A stretch of DNA of 8,047 nt, taken from Candidatus Falkowiibacteriota bacterium (GTDB taxonomy: Bacteria; Patescibacteriota; Patescibacteriia; Patescibacteriales; SZUA-104). Location: NCBI GenBank assembly GCA_027020105.1, contig JALUVW010000090.1, positions 1 to 8,047 on the forward strand, written 5' to 3'. How positions within the stretch are numbered: the stretch's first letter is position 1; each line of letters starts with the position of its first letter. The notes beneath the pieces are model-generated. The model made no database searches. It was not told the origin of the DNA and saw only the letters and a program-made list of their open reading frames with translations. Both the position numbers and the translations under genes were made by a program. Positions 1-4,943 of the stretch are shown piece after piece.

Positions 1-1265
1 CTTATGACTTTTAAGTTGTTCGGCATATATTTCCGCAAGACCTCGGGGACAACCACCGATCCGTCTTTTTGCTGATAGTTTTCCAAAATGGCGATTAGCG
101 CCCTTTGGTTTGATATCGCCGTGCCGTTGAGAGTATGGACAAAACGTTTTTCCCCGTTACCGTCCCTGTATTTGATATTGAGGCCGCGCGCCTGATAATC
201 CGTGCAATTTGAGGTTGACGTGATTTCGGCCCAATCGCCTAAATCCCCTTGTTTGTTCGGTTTGCCGGGCATCCACGCTTCCAAATCGTAGGTTCTGGCG
301 GACGGAGCGCCCAAATCGGCCGTGCAATGGTCAACAACGCGAAACGGTATGTCAAGCCCTTCAAAAATTCGCTTTTCAATGTCCAGCATTTCTTGATGGG
401 CGGCTTCGCTTTGGGTATGCGTCGCGTATTGAAACATTTCCACTTTGGTGAATTGGTGGACGCGAAATACGCCTTTGGAAAATTTTGAATACGAACCCGC
501 TTCCGTGCGGAAACAATGGGACAGGGCCGCGTATTTTTTCGGCAGCTCTTTTTCGTCCAAAACTTCGTCTTTATGGTAGCCGCCCAAAGTGATTTCGGCC
601 GTTCCGATTAAACTCAAATCGGTATTTTCAATGTTGTACACTTGCGTTGATTCTCCTCTCGGGTTAAAGCCCAACCCTTCAAGAATCTCTTTTTTCGCCA
701 AATCGGGGGTAATAAACGGAGTATAGCCGTGTTTTAACAACACCTCAAAAGCGTATTGGATTAAAGCTATGTCCATCAAAGCAAGCTCGTTTCTTAAGTA
801 GTAAAATTTGGCGCCTGTCACTTTCGCGGCGCGTTCAAAGTCAATCAGGTCCAAGTTTTTGGAAATTTCAACATGGTCCAAAGGCTTAAAATCAAACTTG
901 GTCGGCTCTTTATACGCGCCGATTACGGGATTGTCTTCTTCATTTTGGCTTACGCGCACGTCTTTGTGGGTCAAATTGGGCACCCTGAACAATAACTCGT
1001 CATACTCCCCGGTTATCAATTCCCGCTCATCGGACAATCGTTTTATTTCTTTGTTAAGGGCTTTTATTTCTTCAATTTCTTTTTCCGAGGGCTTTGTCTT
1101 GGAACCGGCTTTTCTTTTTGACCGCATTGAGTCAATTTCGGCCGTTAATTCCCTTCGCCTCTTGTCCAAATCTAAAAGCCTGTCAATATCAACATCAACC
1201 AAACGATTTTTGCAATTTTCCTTCACGACTTCCGGATTTTCCCGGATAAATTTAATGTCTAACAT
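1..1265 (-). CDS. serS: Seryl-tRNA synthetase (class II), 3' end cut by window edge
   Basis: Charges tRNA-Ser (and tRNA-Sec where present) with serine in the cytoplasm. The frame is open from ATG at 1265 to the left edge, giving 421 codons. Bacterial SerRS is usually about 425 residues, so only the last few are missing. Residues 1-100 form the charged, coiled-coil-prone tRNA-binding arm, starting MLDIKFIRENPE as is typical. The class II core follows: GTAEI at 221-225, motif 2 FRTEAG at 252-257 continuing to RVHQFTKVEMF, the serine-site segment ITSTSNCTDYQAR at 348-360, and motif 3 HTLNGTAISNQRA at 377-389 with its arginine at 388. The more familiar motif 3 form is HTLNGSGLAVGR, so this belongs to a divergent branch. 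It lies 23 nt downstream of the RibL-like gene and is probably co-transcribed. No Shine-Dalgarno is visible; a TATAAT lies 8 nt before the ATG, and a leaderless transcript is possible but unproven. Confidence 0.97.
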   Translation of the reverse strand, partial: MLDIKFIRENPEVVKENCKNRLVDVDIDRLLDLDKRRRELTAEIDSMRSKRKAGSKTKPSEKEIEEIKALNKEIKRLSDERELITGEYDELLFRVPNLTHKDVRVSQNEEDNPVIGAYKEPTKFDFKPLDHVEISKNLDLIDFERAAKVTGAKFYYLRNELALMDIALIQYAFEVLLKHGYTPFITPDLAKKEILEGLGFNPRGESTQVYNIENTDLSLIGTAEITLGGYHKDEVLDEKELPKKYAALSHCFRTEAGSYSKFSKGVFRVHQFTKVEMFQYATHTQSEAAHQEMLDIEKRIFEGLDIPFRVVDHCTADLGAPSARTYDLEAWMPGKPNKQGDLGDWAEITSTSNCTDYQARGLNIKYRDGNGEKRFVHTLNGTAISNQRALIAILENYQQKDGSVVVPEVLRKYMPNNLKVI

Positions 1266-1288
1266 AAATTTGAATTATAAATACAGAA

Positions 1289-1678
1289 TTAAGAGTATTT
1301 TATTATTTTTGACGACTTGTAAATTTCCGGTTTATACGGTTTTAGTTTAATTGTCTTAACATTCAATTCGTTAAGCCCGTCAACAAAGCTGTTCTGATCG
1401 TATCCGAGGCAAACAACATCCGGTTTTAATTCTTTTATTTTTTTATACTTATCTTTCAAATCCCCCAAAATCGCCTTATCGGCCAAATTACTTTTAATAA
1501 TATTGTTCAATCTTATTTTTTCATTATTCAGGGGCAATTTCCCCTTAACTTTTAAAACGGTCCTGTCTCTCGCCGCCACCACAATCAGATAATTCCCGAA
1601 TTCGCGCGCCTGCTTAAAAAAATTCTTATGTCCTTCGTGTAATATATCAAATGTTCCGAACACCATTACTCTTTTCAT
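1289..1678 (-). CDS. RibL-like cytidylyltransferase-family protein (putative FAD synthase)
   Basis: A 129-residue single-domain nucleotidyltransferase of the HxGH superfamily. The N-terminus has GTFDILHEGH (residues 8-17), where H14 and H17 form the HxGH nucleotide-binding motif. Then come VVAARDRTVLKVKGK (33-47), the segment DKAILGD (67-73), PDVVCLGYDQ (86-95), and near the C-terminus KSSKII (121-126) in place of the usual ISSTxI-type motif. The VVAARD, AILGD and LGYDQ signatures match archaeal FAD synthase (RibL), which joins FMN and ATP, better than glycerol-3-phosphate cytidylyltransferase (TagD), but the substrate cannot be read from sequence. It is slightly short for the family (about 140-150). 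Its ATG overlaps the TGA of the GIY-YIG remnant in an ATGA junction and lies at the edge of a 15-bp inverted repeat, so its translation signals come from inside that element. serS follows after 23 nt. Confidence 0.85.
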   Translation of the reverse strand: MKRVMVFGTFDILHEGHKNFFKQAREFGNYLIVVAARDRTVLKVKGKLPLNNEKIRLNNIIKSNLADKAILGDLKDKYKKIKELKPDVVCLGYDQNSFVDGLNELNVKTIKLKPYKPEIYKSSKIIKYS

Positions 1679-1691
1679 CCCGTTAGAGAAA
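1677..1691. repeat. Left arm of 15-bp inverted repeat bounding the GIY-YIG frame
   Basis: Plus-strand ATCCCGTTAGAGAAA is the exact reverse complement of 1942-1956. In the coding direction it encodes the C-terminal SLTG and stop region of the GIY-YIG protein, and it overlaps two bases of the ATG of the RibL-like gene. Bases outside the arm do not continue the match. Confidence 0.85.
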
Positions 1692-1941
1692 GGAAGCGTT
1701 TTAAGCGATTCCTTAAATATCTTTTGCCCATGCCTGATTTTAAATATTTTTCTCGAGCAAAAGCGTCTTTTTTATTAAGACATGTCCCATAATAAATTAA
1801 AATAAACTGTCTTCGACCTTTTGTTGATGATACTAAGTTATTGATTATATTTCTTAAAACGCTTCCGTAAATCAACCGTACAGCCAATATGCCATCGCTT
1901 GTCTTTTTTACTTTGTAGAACGTATGTATACCACATATAGT

Positions 1942-1956
1942 TTTCTCTAACGGGAT
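1942..1956. repeat. Right arm of 15-bp inverted repeat bounding the GIY-YIG frame
   Basis: Plus-strand TTTCTCTAACGGGAT is the exact reverse complement of 1677-1691, 250 nt away. In the coding direction it encodes the NPVREN start of the longer GIY-YIG reading. The match stops abruptly on both sides, as expected for terminal repeats. A 4-nt TCAT occurs at 1675-1678 and at 1957-1960, but it overlaps the left arm and is too short to claim as a target duplication. Confidence 0.85.
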
Positions 1957-1986
1957 TCATTTTATTTTTAATCTTACTAAAATAAA

Positions 1987-3459
1987 TTACTTGTTTTTCG
2001 GTTTCATTAGCGGAAATATCTGACATTCCCGCGCCGGCTTGTTCATTAAAAACGAAAACAATCTTTCACTGATGCCGAATCCGCAAGTCGGGGGCATACC
2101 GTATTCCAGCGCTTCCACGAATTCGTTATCTTCCATTTGCGCCTCGTCGTCGCCGGCGTCGCGCAATTTTTGTTGCTCGGCGAACCTTTCCGCCTGATCC
2201 AGCGGATCGTTAAGCTCGCTGTAGCCTTTGCCCATTTCGGAGCCGGCCAAAATAACTTGAAAACGTTGGACAAAGTCCTCGTTGCCCTCTATTCTTTTCG
2301 CCAACGGCTCCATAAACACGGGCACATTGATTAAAAATCCCGGTCCGCCGATACTCTTCCTGCAATACTTCCATAAATTATCCACGGCGCGCGTCAAATT
2401 AAATCCCTTTTTATCGTAATCAATCTTTAGCTCTTTCAGTTTCTCTTCGATTTGCTTAATGTCGGCGTTTAACACGTCAACGCCGGCGCGTTTTTTTATG
2501 GTTTCCCTGTAATCGTAAATTTCCCATTTGCCCCCCAAGTCAACGTTGAACTTGCCTATCTTGAATTTAAGCGTTCCGAACGTCCGCTCGGCAATATACT
2601 TATATAATTCTTCAACCAGCCGCATCCCGTCTTTGTAATCCGCGTACGCCCAATAAAACTCCATCTGCGTATAATCTTGCAAGTGCTCGGGAGACATTCC
2701 TTCGTTTCTGAACTGCCGCCCGATTTCAAAAGTTTTTTCAAAGCCGGCAACCATCAGCCGTTTTTGCCATAGCTCGCCCATTGAAATCCTTAAATACACA
2801 TCAATATCCAAAGCGTTATGATGCGTGACGAACGGCCGGGCGTCGGCGCCGCCGGCGGTGTTTTCCAAAACCGGAGTTTCCACCTCCAAAAAGCCCCTTT
2901 TGATTAAAAATTCTCGCATGGAATTCCAGAATACCGCTTTTTTCTCTACCATTTCCCGTACTCCCGGATTAAACAAAATATCCAGGTATCTTTTTCTGAG
3001 TCTCTCCTCTTCATCTTGCAATCCCTTATGCTTATCCGGCAAGGGCCTTAACGCCTTGGTCAAGATTCTCCATTTCTTTGTCATTACGCTGTTTTCGCCC
3101 TTGTGAGTCTTAAAACAAACTCCCCTAACCTCAATGAAGTCGCCCATATCAATCAATTTTGTGAAAATCTTATAATTATCCGTCCCCACTTCTTTTTTTG
3201 AAACGGCAATCTGAATTCTTCCCGAGCCGTCTTCAAGATTGGCAAACGTCAAATTGCCGTGTCCGCGCAATCCTCTTAACCGTCCGACAATGGCTATTTC
3301 CGCCCCGTCTTTTTCCAGTTTTTCAAAATCGGCCAAGACCCGCTCAATCGTATGAGTCCTTTTCGCTTTTGCCGGGTAAGGATTAATATTTAATTTTTTT
3401 AACTCCCGGAGTTTTTTGACGCGCTCGTCGCGTTCACTGATTTTATTGCCTTTTTCCAT
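1987..3459 (-). CDS. lysS: Lysyl-tRNA synthetase, class II
   Basis: Attaches lysine to tRNA-Lys in the cytoplasm. 490 residues, full length for bacterial class II LysRS. Residues about 50-140 form the OB-fold anticodon-binding domain (IAIVGRLRGLRGHGNLTF, then LEDGSGRIQI). The class II core follows: motif 1 near GFLEVETPVL (189-198), TAGGADARPF (201-210), motif 2 FEIGRQFRNEG to QMEFYWAYAD (244-274), and motif 3 EYGMPPTCGFGISERLFSF (452-470) before IFPLMKP. In most LysRS, motif 3 reads PPTGGLGIGIDR; here it is PPTCGFGISER, keeping the arginine (466) but with Cys459 and Ser464-Glu465. No Shine-Dalgarno precedes the ATG; the 15 nt upstream are all A/T. A good promoter lies about 120 nt upstream, with a structured leader between. 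A TATAAT at 3465-3470, 5 nt before the ATG, could support a leaderless transcript but has no convincing -35. It probably heads a unit running to serS. Confidence 0.97.
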   Translation of the reverse strand: MEKGNKISERDERVKKLRELKKLNINPYPAKAKRTHTIERVLADFEKLEKDGAEIAIVGRLRGLRGHGNLTFANLEDGSGRIQIAVSKKEVGTDNYKIFTKLIDMGDFIEVRGVCFKTHKGENSVMTKKWRILTKALRPLPDKHKGLQDEEERLRKRYLDILFNPGVREMVEKKAVFWNSMREFLIKRGFLEVETPVLENTAGGADARPFVTHHNALDIDVYLRISMGELWQKRLMVAGFEKTFEIGRQFRNEGMSPEHLQDYTQMEFYWAYADYKDGMRLVEELYKYIAERTFGTLKFKIGKFNVDLGGKWEIYDYRETIKKRAGVDVLNADIKQIEEKLKELKIDYDKKGFNLTRAVDNLWKYCRKSIGGPGFLINVPVFMEPLAKRIEGNEDFVQRFQVILAGSEMGKGYSELNDPLDQAERFAEQQKLRDAGDDEAQMEDNEFVEALEYGMPPTCGFGISERLFSFLMNKPARECQIFPLMKPKNK

Positions 3460-3477
3460 ATAATATTATATTAAGCG

Positions 3478-3565
3478 GCGCGAACATTCTTGCGCCGGCA
3501 AGCATACGATTAAGCGGTTAACGCCTCTTCAATCGCGGCGTTCGCGCGTATTTGCGAATTAACCG
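3478..3565 (-). promoter_or_regulatory. Structured leader of lysS with competing stems
   Basis: The 5' untranslated region between the lysS promoter and its ATG holds several complementary segments. In plus coordinates, 3515-3521 pairs with 3559-3565 (CGGTTAA/TTAACCG), and inside it 3520-3525 pairs with 3537-3542 (AACGCC/GGCGTT). An exclusive alternative pairs 3478-3485 with 3540-3547 (GCGCGAAC/GTTCGCGC, 8 bp). A separate 5-bp hairpin lies at 3489-3502. The 8-bp alternative ends 18 nt before the start codon and could affect ribosome access. No T-box consensus or U-tract attenuator was seen. Regulation is inference from pairing alone. Confidence 0.45.
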
Positions 3566-3576
3566 TTACAGTTATT

Positions 3577-3605
3577 ATTTTACGACATTTTACGCGTAAA
3601 GTCAA
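3577..3605 (-). promoter_or_regulatory. sigma70-type promoter for lysS
   Basis: On the minus strand TTGACT (3605-3600) is followed by a 17-nt spacer and TAAAAT (3582-3577), each one mismatch from consensus at ideal spacing. It lies downstream of the greA terminator and upstream of lysS, so transcription should start near 3570 and give a leader of about 110 nt. Confidence 0.75.
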
Positions 3606-3650
3606 AAAATGCGGATTTTTTAACATCTTTAGATAAGTTGCAAGATATTA

Positions 3651-3698
3651 AAGAACAATAAAAAGAGACTAAGTCTCCAATTGGAGACTTAGTCTCTT
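3651..3698 (-). terminator. Intrinsic terminator of greA
   Basis: Positions 3663-3698 are a perfect 36-bp palindrome (18-bp arms, central AATT). In the greA direction it is followed by five Ts and then ATTGTTCTT, the classic hairpin plus U-tract, starting 29 nt after the greA stop. Each arm is itself nearly palindromic (GAGACTAAGTCTC at 3665-3677 and GAGACTTAGTCTC at 3684-3696), so the RNA could instead form two small hairpins. The plus-strand reading lacks a T-run, so termination is one-way. Confidence 0.9.
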
Positions 3699-3727
3699 GG
3701 TATAAATATATGGTATTCTGCCTTGGT

Positions 3728-4186
3728 TTATTTGATATTTAAAATCTTATACTCTTTTTCGCCTTTCGGGGTTTTTACCACAACCTTGTCGCCTTTCCTT
3801 TTCCCTAAAAACGCCTTGCCTATCGGCGATTCATTGGAAATTTTTCCGGCAAGCGGATCAGCCTCATTAAAGCTTACGATAGTGTATATTTTTTCTTTGC
3901 CGTCCGATTTAACCGTAATTACCGAACCCATGCCCACTTCATTTTTGCCGCCGCCGTTTTCAACCACCGTTAAGTTTTTAAGTATCGCTTTCAACTCTAT
4001 GATTCTGCCTTCGTTATACGCTTGCGCGTCTTTCGCCTCATGATACTCCGCGTTCTCGCTTAAATCTCCCATATCCTTCGCTCTCTGTATTCGGTCGGCT
4101 ATTTCCCTTCTTTTCACGGTGGTTAAATATTCTATTTCTTTTTCCATTTTTTCATATCCTTCTTTTGTGATAATTTGGTCTGACAT
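3728..4186 (-). CDS. greA: Transcription elongation factor GreA
   Basis: Binds RNA polymerase through the secondary channel and stimulates cleavage of the backtracked transcript 3' end, rescuing arrested complexes. 152 residues, close to the usual 155-160. Residues 1-75 form the N-terminal coiled coil. Its tip carries GDLSENAEYHEAK (40-52), with the catalytic acidic pair D41 and E44 at the same positions as in E. coli GreA. Residues about 78-152 form the FKBP-like domain, with NEADPLAGKISNESPIGKA (106-124) and the terminal GDKVVVKTPKGEKEYKILNI. It starts MSDQIITKEGYEKM, standard for the family. The gene has its own promoter, a long palindromic leader and a terminator, so it can be a separate unit between the ATP synthase block and lysS. 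No Shine-Dalgarno is visible in the A/T-rich sequence before the ATG. Confidence 0.97.
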   Translation of the reverse strand: MSDQIITKEGYEKMEKEIEYLTTVKRREIADRIQRAKDMGDLSENAEYHEAKDAQAYNEGRIIELKAILKNLTVVENGGGKNEVGMGSVITVKSDGKEKIYTIVSFNEADPLAGKISNESPIGKAFLGKRKGDKVVVKTPKGEKEYKILNIK

Positions 4187-4196
4187 AAAATTAATC

Positions 4197-4271
4197 TACG
4201 AATCATAAATTTACGAATATAAAATAAATTAAATTTATTTTATGTATTCGCAAATTTGCGATAAATTCGTA
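4197..4271. repeat. Long imperfect palindrome in greA leader, TACGAAT units
   Basis: The left arm holds TACGAAT at 4197-4203 and 4212-4218; the right arm holds inverted copies at 4246-4251 (ATTCGC) and 4265-4271 (ATTCGTA), with a further ATTCGCG at 4272-4278. The centre is a 25-nt A/T palindrome (4219-4230 pairing with 4232-4243 around A4231). Overlapping the right arm is a perfect 14-bp palindrome TCGCAAATTTGCGA at 4248-4261. Folded as greA mRNA leader this forms one long stem with a small asymmetric loop. It could be a mobile palindromic repeat that landed between promoter and gene, or a regulatory hairpin. Confidence 0.6.
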
Positions 4272-4283
4272 ATTCGCGGAATT

Positions 4284-4313
4284 ATTATAACTTCCAATAT
4301 ACAACATATTCAA
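4284..4313 (-). promoter_or_regulatory. sigma70-type promoter for greA
   Basis: On the minus strand TTGAAT (4313-4308) is followed by 18 nt and TATAAT (4289-4284), a perfect -10. Transcription would start near 4277, at the edge of the palindromic repeat, and leave a leader of about 90 nt before the greA ATG. Confidence 0.65.
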
Positions 4314-4344
4314 AAACAACGCAAGCCTAATCGCCTATACGCGA

Positions 4345-4370
4345 TAGGGGCGAACAACGGTTCGCCCCTA
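4345..4370. repeat. REP-like hairpin downstream of atpC
   Basis: TAGGGGCGAA (4345-4354) and TTCGCCCCTA (4361-4370) are perfect complements around CAACGG, an 11-bp stem if the closing C-G is counted. CCTAT at 4334-4338 can pair instead with ATAGG at 4344-4348, an alternative fold. In the atpC direction no T-run follows, so it is a poor intrinsic terminator. Hairpins with a TAGGGGCG...CGCCCCTA frame recur as interspersed intergenic repeats in many bacteria, so a REP-type element is likely. Confidence 0.6.
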
Positions 4371-4409
4371 CGGTTTATTGTCCTTGAAAAAAATATAGGA
4401 AAATCGCGC

Positions 4410-4844
4410 TTAAATATTTTTTATTTTTTTCCATCTTTTTACGGCTTTTGTGCGGGCGAGCTCCACTTCTATTTTCGCGCTTAAATCGGCAAAGCGAACA
4501 TCGTCTTTATGGATAATGTTTTTCTTTGTTTCCTCGGCCCGTTTTCTCGCTTCCTCGGCCCGGTCAACGTCAATTTCTTCCGCCCGCTCCGCCGTATCGG
4601 CCAAAACAACCACCTTGTCCCTTAAAACTTCAATGAAACCGCCGGAAACAGACATCACCTCCAAGGTGTCGTCCTCTTTTTTCACCTCAATAACCCCCGG
4701 CTTCAGAATTGAAACCAAGGGAATGTGCTTGGGGAGCACGGTAATCTCGCCGGCGCGAGTGGGGACGGTTACCTGGGTTATTGTTTCCTTGAGAACAACT
4801 CTTTCCGGAGTTACTATTTCAAATTTTATCGTTTTCTTTGGCAT
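4410..4844 (-). CDS. atpC: ATP synthase F1 epsilon subunit
   Basis: Epsilon belongs to the rotor stalk of F1, links gamma to the c-ring and can inhibit ATP hydrolysis through its C-terminal helices. 144 residues, within the usual 130-145. Residues 1-85 form the beta-sandwich, beginning KFEIVTPERVVLKE and containing PTRAGEITVLPKHIPLVSIL (28-47), GVIEVK and VSGGFIEVLRDKVVVLAD (66-83). The rest, from about residue 88, is the charged two-helix region. It follows atpD in the classical order but is separated by 99 nt filled with a long palindrome. No Shine-Dalgarno is evident before the ATG. The basic C-terminus (KRWKKIKNI) is slightly unusual. Confidence 0.95.
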   Translation of the reverse strand: MPKKTIKFEIVTPERVVLKETITQVTVPTRAGEITVLPKHIPLVSILKPGVIEVKKEDDTLEVMSVSGGFIEVLRDKVVVLADTAERAEEIDVDRAEEARKRAEETKKNIIHKDDVRFADLSAKIEVELARTKAVKRWKKIKNI

Positions 4845-4854
4845 AACTTAGTCC

Positions 4855-4942
4855 ATAAAGTTATAAAGTTTGCAAAGTTTAAAGTATAGAAAAATATTAT
4901 TTACAGAAGTCTTTAAGAACTTTTAAACTTTAAAACCTTTTA
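4855..4942. repeat. Inverted array of an 8-9 nt AAAGTT unit between atpD and atpC
   Basis: The left half has tandem units: ATAAAGTT at 4855-4862 and again, identical, at 4863-4870, then GCAAAGTT at 4872-4879 and TTAAAGTA at 4879-4886. The right half has the inverted form at the same 8-9 nt pitch: AACTTTTA 4918-4925, AACTTTAA 4926-4933, AACCTTTT 4935-4942. The halves complement each other into a long imperfect hairpin of about 30 nt per arm, with about 25 nt in the loop. It fills almost the whole gap, ending at the atpD stop codon and 10 nt before the atpC start. Confidence 0.65.
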
Positions 4943-4943
4943 A

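Larger units (their letters stand above)
1675..1960 (-). pseudogene. GIY-YIG endonuclease domain protein, broken by one frameshift
   Basis: Two frames together spell one small stand-alone GIY-YIG protein of about 85-95 residues. The 5' frame (1960 to the TAA at 1838-1840) gives MWYTYVLQSKKDKRWHIG, carrying the family's YVL and IG (degenerate YIG) elements, then CTVDLRKRFKKYN. The 3' frame continues STKGRRQFILIYYG, then CLNKKDAFAREKYLKSGMG and RYLRNRLKRFLSLTG, ending in TGA at 1675-1677. Removing one base near 1843 joins them with exactly the five residues expected between KYN and STK. The start is either ATG 1960 (MNPVREN...) or ATG 1936 (MWYTYVL..., the usual family start). Such proteins are often mislabelled excinuclease C subunits; their role is unclear, with nuclease activity likely when intact. 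The frame is bounded by a perfect 15-bp inverted repeat whose arms encode its first and last residues. A sequencing error is possible, but the site is not a long homopolymer. Confidence 0.85.

Noticed and set aside
249..488. Plus-strand open frame of 79 codons
   Set aside because: Antisense to the conserved catalytic core of serS; no family resemblance.
808..1350. Plus-strand open frame of 180 codons
   Set aside because: It lies antisense to serS, whose minus-strand protein matches the family throughout; the plus frame is serine-rich shadow sequence without recognisable domains.
1838..1848. Programmed +1 frameshift in the GIY-YIG gene
   Set aside because: No prfB-like or other known slip context is visible; mutation or sequencing error is simpler.
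1961..2026. GIY-YIG start at 2026 inside lysS
   Set aside because: It would add non-family residues overlapping the lysS 3' end in another frame; ATG 1960 or 1936 fits the family and the repeat boundary.
3478..3577. T-box riboswitch before lysS
   Set aside because: No T-box consensus, no specifier loop that could be placed, and no terminator U-tract before the ATG.
4345..4370. Hairpin as intrinsic terminator of atpC
   Set aside because: The stem is strong, but the sequence after it in the atpC direction is not T-rich.
4450..4851. Plus-strand open frame of 133 codons
   Set aside because: Antisense to atpC, low-complexity Ser/Thr composition, no support.
4855..4942. CRISPR array
   Set aside because: Units are 8-9 nt, degenerate and inverted halfway, without spacers of uniform length.
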